From: Gammaproteobacteria bacterium
GTDB lineage: Bacteria; Pseudomonadota; Gammaproteobacteria; Pseudomonadales; Azotimanducaceae
NCBI GenBank assembly: GCA_026706385.1
Contig: JAPOYV010000111.1
Location: 1 to 64,000, forward strand
Direction of reading: 5' to 3'
DNA: 64,000 nt
Positions 8,085 through 16,878 of the stretch are shown here, one piece after another (within the stretch, counting starts at the first letter, position 1; each line of letters opens with the position of its first letter). The notes beneath the pieces are model-generated. The model did not search any database. It was given only the letters and a program-made list of their open reading frames with translations, and was not told where the DNA came from. A program made the translations under genes and the position numbers.

Positions 8085-9437
8085 TTGGCCGATCGCATTC
8101 TGGTCGCGGACGATCAGGCTGACATCGTTGACGCACTGCGCCTGCTGCTGAAGAGCGCGGGATTCGCGGTCAAGGCGGCCGATTCGCCAAGATCCGTGCT
8201 GGCAGCCGTTGTCGGTCGCGAATGGGACTGCGTGCTGATGGATCTCAACTACACGCGGGACACGACGTCGGGGACGGAAGGCATGGACCTCCTGCGCTCG
8301 TTGCGCGAGATCGACGCCACCTTGCCCATCGTGACGATGACCGCCTGGGGCAGCGTCGAGGGCGCCGTGGAAGCCATGCGCCGCGGCGCGGGCGACTACA
8401 TCGAGAAGCCCTGGGACAACCAGCGGCTCGTGGCGACTTTGAAGACGCAGATCGAACTGGGTCGCGCGAGGCGGCGAGGCCAGCGGCTAGCGGCCGCCAA
8501 CCGACGCGAGGAACTCGTCGCGGATGACGACTTCGTCGCGACCTCGCCGGCTATGCGGCCGGTGCTGGAGTTGATCGCGAGCGTCGGGCCGTCGGATGCC
8601 AACGTGCTGATCACCGGCGAACACGGCACCGGCAAGGAAGTCGTCGCGCGACGTCTGCACGCGGTGTCGCGCCGCGCAGGCCAGGCGTTGGTGACGGTGA
8701 ATGCGGGTGGTTTCAGCGAGGGCGTGTTCGAAAGCGAACTCTTCGGCCATGTGCGGGGTGCGTTCACGGACGCCAAGACCGACCGGGCGGGCTGCTTCGA
8801 GCTAGCCCATGAAGGCACGTTGTTCTTAGACGAGATCGCCAACCTCCCTTTCGCGCAGCAGGGCAAACTCCTGCGCGCCCTCGAGAACCGCGAGATCCAA
8901 CGTGTCGGTTCCACGAAGATCCGCAAGGTGGACGTCCGGGTCATCTCCGCGACCAACGCGGACATCGCGCAGGCGGTGGCCGAGCGGCAGTTCCGCGAAG
9001 ACCTGCTATATCGCCTGAACACGGTGGAAATCCACCTGCCGCCACTCCGTGAGCGTCCGGAGGACATTCGCGAACTCGCCAACCGGTTCGTCACCCGGGA
9101 GGCCGCTCATTACGACAAGCCGTTGGACGGGTTCAGCGACGAAGCCTTGGAGGTGGTTGCTCGACATGCGTGGCCCGGCAACGTCCGCGAACTGCAGCAC
9201 GCCGTGGAGCGCGCCGTCTTGGTCGCCCGCGGCGCCGTGGTGTCCGCTCAGGACCTCGGGCTTCGCGCCCCAAGCGGCGAGCCGAACCTTACCGCGATGA
9301 CGCTCAACGAGGCCGAGCGCGTGCTGGTGCTGAAGGCTCTCGACCGCCACGCCGGCAACGTGACGCACGCAGCGCAGGATCTGGGCGTCAGCCGGGCGGC
9401 GTTGTATCGGAAAGTCGAGCGCCACGGTCTGAAATGA
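8085..9437 (+). CDS. Sigma-54-dependent response regulator (NtrC family)
   Basis: The 450-residue regulator has an N-terminal receiver with phospho-acceptor D53, an AAA+ domain and a C-terminal Fis-type helix-turn-helix (L-G-V-S-R-A-A-L-Y-R-K). Walker A is G-E-H-G-T-G-K-E at 178-185 and Walker B L-F-L-D-E at 246-250. The sigma-54-contacting loop reads GAFTDA (225-230) instead of GAFTGA. The TTG start at 8085 is chosen because AAGGAG lies six bases upstream (8073-8078) and the receiver begins there at once. Its stop overlaps the kinase ATG (ATGA), so the pair is co-transcribed. Three nearby sigma-54 promoters make the flanking ABC genes its likely targets. Confidence 0.9.
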   Translation: MADRILVADDQADIVDALRLLLKSAGFAVKAADSPRSVLAAVVGREWDCVLMDLNYTRDTTSGTEGMDLLRSLREIDATLPIVTMTAWGSVEGAVEAMRRGAGDYIEKPWDNQRLVATLKTQIELGRARRRGQRLAAANRREELVADDDFVATSPAMRPVLELIASVGPSDANVLITGEHGTGKEVVARRLHAVSRRAGQALVTVNAGGFSEGVFESELFGHVRGAFTDAKTDRAGCFELAHEGTLFLDEIANLPFAQQGKLLRALENREIQRVGSTKIRKVDVRVISATNADIAQAVAERQFREDLLYRLNTVEIHLPPLRERPEDIRELANRFVTREAAHYDKPLDGFSDEALEVVARHAWPGNVRELQHAVERAVLVARGAVVSAQDLGLRAPSGEPNLTAMTLNEAERVLVLKALDRHAGNVTHAAQDLGVSRAALYRKVERHGLK

Positions 9438-10741
9438 ACGCGTCCAGGCTGCGGCCGCTGGTCTTGCTGTTGGCGGTTGGCTTACCCGGCACGGTGGCGG
9501 CCCTGGCATTGCTTTGGACCGGAGCCCATTCCGAGACCCTGCGCTGGGCGTTGAGCGCCGCCTTGCTCCTGGCTTGGTTCGCCGGGGCCTTCTTCCTGCG
9601 AGCGCAGATCCACCGCCCCCTGCGCACCGTGTCGAGCATGCTCGCGGCTCTGCGCGCTGGCGACTACTCGATCCGCGCCCGACACGCCGGTGCGAGCGAC
9701 CCGCTGGCGCTCGTGTTCATGGAGATCAATGCGCTGGAGGAGCAGTTTCGTGAGCAACGCCTAGGCGCCGTCGAGGCCCAGAACGTCCTGCAGCGCGTAC
9801 TGGCCGAGATCGACGTGGCGGTGATGGCCTTCGACCAAGGCCACGCGTTGCGGGTGGTGAACCGTGCCGCGGAGCGCCTGCTGGGCGACACGGAAGCTCG
9901 GCTCCTCGGCAGAACGGCGACCGAGCTTGGCATCAATGAAGCGCTGGAGAGCGCCGCGCCCCGCACGATGGCCCGCAGCGAGCCGACCGGCCCGCGGCAC
10001 TGGCAGGTGCGCCGGAGCGTGATCCGTCAACAGGGAGAACGCTTGACGCTGGTGGTGATGACAGACCTCGAACGCACGTTGCGGGACGAGGAGCGCCAAG
10101 CGTGGCGACGGCTTGTACGCGTGCTCAGCCACGAGATCAACAACTCGCTGGCACCGATCAAGTCGATCACGGCCAGCGTGCAGGACCTGCTCAACAGGGC
10201 CGGCACGACGGACTGGGCTCAGGATGCGCAGAACGGGTTGGCGATCGTCGCGACTCGGGCGGAGTCGCTGCGTCGCTTCCTCGCCTCCTATGCACGGCTC
10301 GCCCGGCTGCCACCGCCGAGTCGGGCCGACGTCGACGTGGAGGCCTGGGTCCGGCATGTCGCGGGCTTGGAGACGCGCCTGCAAGTGACCGTGCGGGACG
10401 GCGAGTCCATACGCGTCCCGGCCGATCGCGATCAGCTCGACCAGGCGCTCATCAACCTGGTGGCGAACGCCGTCGACGCGACGTTGCAGACAGGCGGCGG
10501 TGTCGAGGCCTATTGGCGTCGCGAGGGACGCAACGTCGTCGTGACCGTCGACGACGAGGGCCCCGGACTCGCGGACGGCGGCAACCTGTTCGTGCCGTTC
10601 TATACGACCAAGCCCGATGGCTCGGGCATCGGTCTCGTGCTGAGCCAGCACATCGCCGAGAACCATGGCGGCTCGCTCACGCTCAAGAACCGCGAGGGCA
10701 GTAAAGGTGCGCGGGCCCGGCTGTCTTTGCCGGTGGCTTGA
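9434..10741 (+). CDS. Membrane sensor histidine kinase (NtrB/NtrY-like)
   Basis: The 435-residue partner of the regulator has two N-terminal membrane helices (about 8-28 and 37-55) with a very short periplasmic loop. A HAMP-like segment and a PAS-like domain follow (about 115-215). The phospho-acceptor block is L-S-H-E-I-N-N-S-L-A-P-I-K with H233. The ATPase domain has N-L-V-A-N-A-V-D-A (N box), D-D-E-G-P-G-L (G1) and G-S-G-I-G-L (G2). The small periplasmic part suggests it reads membrane or cytoplasmic state rather than a bulky external ligand. It overlaps the regulator by four bases. Confidence 0.9.
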   Translation: MNASRLRPLVLLLAVGLPGTVAALALLWTGAHSETLRWALSAALLLAWFAGAFFLRAQIHRPLRTVSSMLAALRAGDYSIRARHAGASDPLALVFMEINALEEQFREQRLGAVEAQNVLQRVLAEIDVAVMAFDQGHALRVVNRAAERLLGDTEARLLGRTATELGINEALESAAPRTMARSEPTGPRHWQVRRSVIRQQGERLTLVVMTDLERTLRDEERQAWRRLVRVLSHEINNSLAPIKSITASVQDLLNRAGTTDWAQDAQNGLAIVATRAESLRRFLASYARLARLPPPSRADVDVEAWVRHVAGLETRLQVTVRDGESIRVPADRDQLDQALINLVANAVDATLQTGGGVEAYWRREGRNVVVTVDDEGPGLADGGNLFVPFYTTKPDGSGIGLVLSQHIAENHGGSLTLKNREGSKGARARLSLPVA

Positions 10742-10782
10742 TGCTCACCTAAGAACCTGGATGGGCTGCGGTCTGGCGCGAC

Positions 10783-11118
10783 TTAAGCGACCTCGCGGGG
10801 CTGGATGGATTGGTGCGCGTCCGCCACGGTTCTCTCCGCCAACGCGAGTTCGTAATGGTCCTGCAGGTTCATCCAGCTATTGGGGTCGGTGCGGAAGTAG
10901 CGCGCAAGACGAAGTGCCGTCTCGGCGGTGATGCCCCGGCGGCCACGCGCGATTTCGTTGATGCGGGCCGGGGTGACGCCGATTGCCCTCGCGAGTGCGG
11001 AGTCCGAAAGCCCCAGCGGCACCATGAAGTCCTGTTTGAGGACCTCCCCAGGATGGATGGGATCCAGCCTTGTTGGGTCCCCGTCAGGGGTAGTCGACGA
11101 TTTCCGCGTCGTATGCAT
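10783..11118 (-). CDS. HigA-type antitoxin (XRE family), orphan
   Basis: This roughly 111-residue DNA-binding protein has the HigA/VapI hallmark I-H-P-G-E-V-L near its N-terminus. A helix-turn-helix follows (L-A-R-A-I-G-V-T-P-A-R-I-N-E-I-A-R-G-R-R-G-I-T), then T-A-L-R-L-A-R-Y-F...W-M-N-L-Q. Normally it would neutralise and co-regulate a HigB mRNA interferase encoded just upstream. Here only the C-terminal end of HigB survives, overlapping the antitoxin start. The ATG at 11118 is one of two close candidates; the other is 11130. Being intact without its toxin, it may remain as a repressor or be on its way out. Confidence 0.85.
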   Translation of the reverse strand: MHTTRKSSTTPDGDPTRLDPIHPGEVLKQDFMVPLGLSDSALARAIGVTPARINEIARGRRGITAETALRLARYFRTDPNSWMNLQDHYELALAERTVADAHQSIQPREVA

Positions 11119-11185
11119 TGCCGTTCTCATAGCGGAAGCAAAGTCTCGATTGGTCGTTGATGCGGATGCTAACCGTCCCAACCCG
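11084..11185 (-). pseudogene. HigB toxin C-terminal fragment
   Basis: The minus strand encodes VSIRINDQSRLCFRYENG, followed by the family ending D-x-E-I-V-D-Y-P and a stop at 11084-11086. That is the last third of a HigB/RelE-fold toxin, including the catalytic-surface R-I-N-D-Q and C-F-R segments. The residues upstream (about 11186-11269, an alanine- and arginine-rich stretch) do not resemble the HigB N-terminus, so roughly the first 60 residues have been lost. The fragment keeps its normal position immediately before higA. The adaptor gene's sigma-54 promoter at 11264 lies in the DNA that replaced the missing part. Confidence 0.65.
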
Positions 11186-11263
11186 GACGGCGCATGGCTG
11201 CAACCGGACATCCGCGCGGCCTACCGCGCCGAACACACCGGCGCAATCCGCGTGCTCCCGTCT

Positions 11264-11279
11264 TGGCACGGGATTCGCT
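11264..11279 (+). promoter_or_regulatory. Sigma-54 promoter before the HlyD adaptor
   Basis: TGGCACG-GGAT-TCGCT has a perfect -24 heptamer and the GG-N10-GC spacing (GG 11265-11266, GC 11277-11278). The predicted transcription start is near 11290, which is why the adaptor start is placed downstream, at 11386, rather than at the ATG at 11290. Confidence 0.6.
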
Positions 11280-11385
11280 TAACACGGGCATGAACGAAAG
11301 ACGCGCTGTCCCGGCGACACCGATCCGCTCACGCGACGCCAATCTCCGTGAACTTCCGGGGGACGATCGCGAGGTCGGCAGCGGC

Positions 11386-12645
11386 ATGGACATGCCGCGC
11401 GGTCCCCGGCGCTGGTCGCAGCGCAACAAGCGCATCGTGGTGATCACGGGGGCGGTGCTGCTCGCCGTGGCCGTGACCGTCGTCCTGGCGAACCTCGAGC
11501 CCGCCGTCCCCACGGTTCGCGCGGACACGCTGTGGATCGGCACGGTGGAACGGGGCGAGTTCGTTCGCCAGGTGCGCGGACCGGGCACGCTGGCACCGAT
11601 GCAGCGCCGTTGGATCACCGCGGACACCTCCGGACGGGTCGAAGAGATACTTGCGCTTCCGGGCGCCGAGGTGACGGCCGATACGCCGCTCTTGCGGCTG
11701 GAGAACCCGGAACTGACGGTGCAACTGCTCAATGCCCAACAGCAGTTGTCCGATGCCGAAGCCGCACTGGTGACGCTGCGATCGCAGGTGGAATCGGATC
11801 GCTTGGCACAGCAAGCGCTGATCGCGAATGTCCGCACACAGTATTTGGAGGCCAAGCACCGCGACGAGATCAACCAGGAACTCATCGAGAAGACGCCGGG
11901 CCTGGTCGCGGAATTCGACTTGGCGCGCGGCAAGCAGATCGTTGAGGAATTGGCGAACCGATTGAGGATCGAGTCGCGGCGCTACGAGGTGCTCGGCAAT
12001 TCCTCGACCGAGCAGATCGCCGCGCTCAAGGAACAAGCGGACCGGCTCCGTGCCATCGTCCGCTTCAACGAGGATCGCGTGGCATCGCTGGACGTGACCG
12101 CTGGCGTCGCGGGCGTGCTCGCCGAGTTGCCGATGGAAGCGGGACAGTGGGTGCGTGCCGGGGACACTCTCGGACGCGTGGTCGAACCGGGTCGGCTCAA
12201 GGCGGAGATCCGCATTCCGCAGAGCCAGGCCGAGGACATCGTCGTCGGCCAGCAAGCGATCGTGGACACGCGCGGCGACGTCATCGACGGTGAGGTCAGC
12301 CGGATCGATCCCACCGTGCGAGCCGGGACGGTGACCATCGACGTCGCGTTGCCCTCGGAGCTGCCGAGGAGCGTCCGGCCCGACATGAGCGTTGACGGTA
12401 CGGTGGTGCTCGACCGGACCGCGGATGTGACCAAGATGGGCCGTCCAGCCCAGGCGACCGCCCACGCCACCGTCGGCATCTATCGCTTGACGGGGGACGT
12501 CGCGGAACGCGTGCAGGTGGAACTCGGCCGCATCTCCGTGAATGAAGTCGAGGTGGTGCGCGGTCTGACCGTGGGGGACGAGGTGGTGCTGTCGGACATG
12601 ACCCAGTGGCAGGACGATGCGCGCGTGCGCGTCGTTGGCCGGTAG
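11386..12645 (+). CDS. HlyD-family periplasmic adaptor of ABC exporter
   Basis: This is a membrane-fusion subunit that would link the inner-membrane ABC exporter to an outer-membrane channel. From the ATG at 11386 it has 419 residues. A basic N-terminus precedes one membrane helix (R-I-V-V-I-T-G-A-V-L-L-A). The first lipoyl half-motif follows (G-P-G-T-L-A-P), then a long coiled-coil hairpin with repeated Gln/Leu/Ala. The second lipoyl half and beta-barrel include G-Q-W-V-R-A-G-D-T-L and G-Q-Q-A-I-V-D-T-R. An in-frame ATG at 11290 would coincide with the predicted transcription start, so the later ATG is preferred. The ATPase gene follows after 31 bases. Confidence 0.85.
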   Translation: MDMPRGPRRWSQRNKRIVVITGAVLLAVAVTVVLANLEPAVPTVRADTLWIGTVERGEFVRQVRGPGTLAPMQRRWITADTSGRVEEILALPGAEVTADTPLLRLENPELTVQLLNAQQQLSDAEAALVTLRSQVESDRLAQQALIANVRTQYLEAKHRDEINQELIEKTPGLVAEFDLARGKQIVEELANRLRIESRRYEVLGNSSTEQIAALKEQADRLRAIVRFNEDRVASLDVTAGVAGVLAELPMEAGQWVRAGDTLGRVVEPGRLKAEIRIPQSQAEDIVVGQQAIVDTRGDVIDGEVSRIDPTVRAGTVTIDVALPSELPRSVRPDMSVDGTVVLDRTADVTKMGRPAQATAHATVGIYRLTGDVAERVQVELGRISVNEVEVVRGLTVGDEVVLSDMTQWQDDARVRVVGR

Positions 12646-12676
12646 GCGGCTAGGCTAGGCAACTAAGGGAGACGAA

Positions 12677-13372
12677 ATGGCAGAGGGTGTACAGCCGCTG
12701 ATCCAACTGAGCGATCTCGGCAAGGTGTTCTACACGGAGGAGTTGGAGACCCACGCGCTGAGCGGTGTGCATCTCGACATCGACCGCGGCGAGTTCGTCT
12801 CGATCGCGGGACCTTCGGGCTGCGGCAAGTCGACGCTGCTGTCGATCATCGGCCTGCTCGACACCGCCACCGCCGGTGAATACCAACTGGACGGCGAACC
12901 GGTGCAGGGGCTGTCCGTCGGCGACCGGGCACGCATCCGGAACGAAGCCATCGGTTTCATCTTCCAGGCCTTCAACCTGATCGGCGACTTGACGGTCTAC
13001 GAGAACGTCGAGTTGCCCCTGGTCTACCGCGACATGCGCGGTTCCGAACGCAAGACCCGCGTGCAGGCGGCCTTGGAGCGGGTCGGCATGGTGCATCGCG
13101 AGAAGCACTTCCCGGCGCAGCTTTCGGGTGGCCAGCAGCAGCGTGTCGCCGTCGCCCGCGCCATCGTCGGCGAGCCGCTGATCCTGCTGGCCGACGAGCC
13201 GACCGGGAACCTGGACTCGACCAACGGCAAAGCGGTCATGGACCTCTTGGGCGAACTTCACGACGACGGCGCGACCGTCTGCATGGTGACCCACGACCCC
13301 CGTTATGCCGACCTCGCGGAGCGCACGGTGCATCTCTTCGACGGGCGGATCGTGGACGAGGAGAGCGGTTAG
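12677..13372 (+). CDS. ABC transporter ATPase (LolD/MacB type)
   Basis: The 231-residue nucleotide-binding subunit has Walker A G-P-S-G-C-G-K-S (about 45-52), a Q loop (F-Q-A-F-N-L-I), the signature L-S-G-G-Q-Q-Q-R, Walker [12 protein letters not shown] and the switch His in [20 protein letters not shown] and D-E-P-T-G-N-L-D are typical of the LolD/MacB/FtsE group, which drives mechanotransmission rather than import. AAGGGAGA lies just before its ATG. It sits between the adaptor and an ABC permease and is probably the engine for all three FtsX-type permeases of the cluster. Confidence 0.92.
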   Translation: MAEGVQPLIQLSDLGKVFYTEELETHALSGVHLDIDRGEFVSIAGPSGCGKSTLLSIIGLLDTATAGEYQLDGEPVQGLSVGDRARIRNEAIGFIFQAFNLIGDLTVYENVELPLVYRDMRGSERKTRVQAALERVGMVHREKHFPAQLSGGQQQRVAVARAIVGEPLILLADEPTGNLDSTNGKAVMDLLGELHDDGATVCMVTHDPRYADLAERTVHLFDGRIVDEESG

Positions 13373-13405
13373 GCAGCACCGGTGGTCCGGACACGGACCG
13401 ATCGG

Positions 13406-15813
13406 ATGGCACCCTTTCAGTTCGCCCTGTCCTGGCGACTCGCGCTTCGGCACTTCATCAAGTCGCCCGCCTCGTACCTCTACGGTGCGGTGGCATTGGC
13501 GCTGGGATTGGGAAGCGCCACCCTGCTGTTCTCGCTCGTGCAGGGCCTCACGGCGCCGCTGCCCGTGCCGAACGGCGAGCACGTCCTGCGTGTGGTCGTG
13601 GTGGACCCGATCCGCGGCCACGCGCATGTCACGATCGACGACTTTCATGCATGGCGGATGCATGCAGGGTCGTTCGAGAGCATCGCAGCGGTCGCTGTAA
13701 GCGAACGCAGAGTCGGCACGAGGCGGGGTGACTTCCCGGCGCGGGTAGCGCACACGACGGCCGACATGTTTCCCCTCCTCGGCGTCGAGCCGATGCTCGG
13801 CCGATGGCCGGCGGAAGCCGACGGCACCACGATTGCCATCGGCGAGGACCTGTGGGCGACGACCTTCGAGGGCGACCCCGCGGTACTCGGCCGGGCGGTC
13901 CGCCTCGACAATGAGGTCGCCATCGTTGTCGGCGTAATGCCGAGCGGCTTCCGGTTCCCCCGTAAGCAGGACATCTGGCAGGTCGTCGCGGCGGACTCGC
14001 CCCGGCTGGCCAACGGCGAGGTCGTCAGCCGCTTGAAGCACGGCGTCTCGCGGATGGCGGCGAGCCAAGAGTTCACCGAGCTTATGCAGGCCGCGCGCAC
14101 CGACCGGGAGGGCGTCCCGGCGACCGCGACCGCGCGCCTGATCGGGTTCACGGAAGAACGGGGCGACCGGGCCGAGCACGCGATCGGTATCGCGCTGCTA
14201 TTGGTCGTGCTGGGGCTGGTGTTGCTGTCGTGCTCCAACGTCAGCGCCCTGTTGCTGGAACGCAACCTGGCCCGGACGCGAACGCTGGCATTGCACCAGG
14301 CCTTGGGCGCAAGGCCGGCGCAAATCGCGTTGCAGACCCTGGTCGAGGCGTTGCTGATCGGCGGCCTCGGCGGAATCCTTGGCGCCGCTGTCGCCCATGT
14401 GGGATTGCTGTTCCTGACGACCACGTTGGCCGACAATCTCACCTACTTCTGGACGCGGCTGGAGCTTGACGTGGCTTCCGTCGCATTCGCCGGTGCCCTG
14501 AGCCTCGTCGTTGCCGTGCTTTGCGGCGCCTTGCCGGCGTGGCGGGCGGTCAGGACGGACGCTGGGCGCACCTTGGCGGAACAGGCCCAGGCCATCCATG
14601 GCTCGCGCCGGACGCCGGTTTCCTGGGTTCTGGTCAATGCGCAGATGGCGTTCGCCGTTGCCGTGGTGGTGGCGGCCGTCGGGCTCGCGACCATCCTCGT
14701 GCAGAAGCCCTGGGAGATCGACTTGACGGCGGAGTTCTCGGGCGAACGCGTCGTCGCGGCGCAGATTGCCTTCGAGGACGATGCGATCGTCGCAAACGGA
14801 TCACGTGTTGAGGTGCTCGAGAGAATGTTGGAGCGAGTCCGTGCGTTCCCGGGTGTGCAATCCGCGACCGTCAGCATGGGTGATTGGCTTGCCTCCCGGG
14901 CCCGTAGCTTCGGTCTGCGCCGCGTCGCCTTTGGCGACGAACCGTTCGGCGACGACCGGGGCGTGCCCATCCTCTACATCACCCCCGGATTCATCGACAC
15001 CTTTGCGATCAACCTAGTCGAAGGGCGTCCGTTCGACGCCCGCGACACGGGATCGGACGCCGGCTCGGCCGACGTTGCCATCGTGACCGAGGAATTCGTC
15101 CGCGCACGATTGCCGGACCAGGCAAGCGTTGGCCGCCGCTTCCGGTTGGATCAGGGCGGCGGCCGAGAACGGGCATTCCGCAAAGCGGCGTCGTGTCGAA
15201 CCTGGCCGTGACCGAAGACCGCCGCCGGAACCCGGTGGAGCACGTGCTGCTCCCGGTTGCCGCAACGGATGCCCGGACGTTCCAGCTCACCGCGCGAACG
15301 GCGGGGTTGACGGGGATCGACGCCCAGGTCGAGCGGATCGTCCGCGATACGGCTCCGGGGGTGGCGACGGTCGCCTATTCGTTCACCGAGTCCATGCGTC
15401 AGTTCAACGACTACCTCGGGCGTATAACGGAGACGTTGGGCGTACTGGCGATCCTCGGCGGCAGCGGCTGCCTGGTCGTCGTCGCGATCGGAATCTACGG
15501 ACTGGTCGCCTTCGAGGTGCGGCAGCGGCGGGGCGAGTACGCCGTACGTCTGGCGCTGGGTGCGCGGTCCGAGCGTCTGCTGTGGCTGGTGGTACGCCGG
15601 GTCGGCCTACTGGTCGTGCCGGGCACGGTCATCGGCTTCGTGTTCGCCGGGGTCGGTTCTCCCCTCATGCGCGCGGTGGGTGGCCAGGACATCGAAGTCG
15701 TGCCGGTTTTCGCTGCCGTATTCGCGTTGTACGCCGCCGTCGTCGCGGTCGCAGCCGGTGTACCCACGCTCAGGGTTGTGCGAGCCAACCCGGCTCGCGT
15801 GTTGAATGGCTGA
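13406..15813 (+). pseudogene. FtsX-like ABC permease (ADOP type) with frameshift
   Basis: The first frame encodes an ADOP-type permease from the ATG at 13406 (start MAPFQFALSW; an in-frame GTG exists at 13382). It includes a MacB-like periplasmic domain and FtsX helices, and continues to R-R-F-R-L-D-Q-G-G-G near 15160. It then degenerates and stops at 15211. The expected continuation, G-V-V-S-N-L-A-V-T followed by the last periplasmic part and three membrane helices, is in another frame up to 15813 (ending VRANPARVLNG). The shift equals a net loss of one base between about 15145 and 15185. Repaired, the protein would have about 800 residues. Sequencing error cannot be excluded. Confidence 0.75.
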
Positions 15814-15836
15814 GCGTGGCCTTGGCGACCGGCGGA

Positions 15837-16727
15837 TCAGGCCCTCCCGCACACAACCCCGTTGCGGATCGCGCTTTGGCCGTCCTCGGTCACGGTTCTG
15901 AACAACACCTTCTTCTTCGAGCCTGTGGTCTCCTCGGCGAGCACCTCGACGGCGATGGTCGTGTCCATCAGCACCATGGCGCGCAGTTGGCCGCAGAGCC
16001 GGGTGATGCGCGTGGCGTCGCCGCCGAAGCAGCGGTTGATCACTACGCTCAAGGACATGGCCTTGGTTGCGCTGCCGTGCAGGATGATGCCGGGCAAGCC
16101 GGCGGCTGAAGCGACGCTGGGCTCGGTGTGGATCGGGTTGTAGATCTGCGCGCATTCCGTGTACTGCTGCGCGGCATGCAAGGCGACCGGGACCTCCTCG
16201 CGCCAGAGCGGGGCCTCAGCGGGCGCGGACACCTCTGGCCACGCCGGTTCCTCGTCGAGGACGGCAGCGGGTCCGTCCAAGGTCGCGCCGCGTGTGATGC
16301 CGTTGTAGTAGAGCTCCGCGATCAACTCGCCGTTGCTGGCGGTCATGCGATAGCGGTCCACGTTGTACACGCCGGGTCCGATCTGGCGCATCTGGATGGT
16401 TTTGCCCTGCGTGGTGACCGCCTCGCTGGTCCGGAATGGCCGGTGAATCGTCAAGTCGGTGGAGGCGTGCACGCCGTAGGGCGCGGCGCGGGGGTTCGGC
16501 TCCTGGTCGGGCCGGAAGCGGCTGGGCCACTGCAGGGCGAAGGCGATGCCGGGGTGGACGGTGACGCCGCCGGGGGCGAGGTCGTCGAAGTACGCGGGGT
16601 TGGCGTCGTTGACGGCGGCCGCGTAGGCCATGGCGTATCGCGTGTCGATCAGCGTGGTCTTGGCGATGGAGTTGAGGCCGACGCCGTCGGTGCTGAGGAT
16701 TCCGGGTCCGGTCTCGTCGCTCGACAC
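15837..16727 (-). CDS. MaoC-like enoyl-CoA hydratase/dehydratase
   Basis: The 296-residue protein has two hot-dog halves. The C-terminal half carries the hydratase-2 signature Y-N-P-I-H-T-E-P-x-x-A-x-x-A-G-L-P-G-I-I-L-H-G, with the catalytic Asn and His. The N-terminal half keeps the fold (Y-A-A-A-V-N-D-A-N-P-A-Y, H-P-G-I-A-F-A-L) with a degenerate site. Such proteins hydrate enoyl-CoA esters or act as thioesterase-like partners in lipid or sterol breakdown. Several acyl-CoA enzymes elsewhere in the window fit that metabolism. It is transcribed against the ABC cluster and has no operon partner. Confidence 0.85.
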   Translation of the reverse strand: MSSDETGPGILSTDGVGLNSIAKTTLIDTRYAMAYAAAVNDANPAYFDDLAPGGVTVHPGIAFALQWPSRFRPDQEPNPRAAPYGVHASTDLTIHRPFRTSEAVTTQGKTIQMRQIGPGVYNVDRYRMTASNGELIAELYYNGITRGATLDGPAAVLDEEPAWPEVSAPAEAPLWREEVPVALHAAQQYTECAQIYNPIHTEPSVASAAGLPGIILHGSATKAMSLSVVINRCFGGDATRITRLCGQLRAMVLMDTTIAVEVLAEETTGSKKKVLFRTVTEDGQSAIRNGVVCGRA

Positions 16728-16804
16728 GGTTTCATCCCCCTGCCTCGAATTGGACCGGCGATCCTAACACCCGCACACCCATCCGCCCGGTCCGGTCGCT
16801 AGGA

Positions 16805-16820
16805 TGGCACGCCGTTCGCA
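16805..16820 (+). promoter_or_regulatory. Sigma-54 promoter before ABC permease 3
   Basis: TGGCACG-CCGT-TCGCA has the same -24 heptamer as the other two sites and the GG-N10-GC spacing (GG 16806-16807, GC 16818-16819). The predicted start is near 16831, 48 bases before the GTG. The match covers the ATG at 16804, ruling that codon out as the translation start. Confidence 0.6.
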
Positions 16821-16878
16821 TGTTCGAAAACGAAACCCGCGGATCGGAAGGCGGGTGTCTTGCGATGGAGGAGAAGGC

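Noticed and set aside
11290-11385. Extended N-terminus of the HlyD adaptor from the ATG at 11290
   Set aside because: The predicted sigma-54 transcription start falls at about 11290, and the extra 32 residues are not typical of the family.
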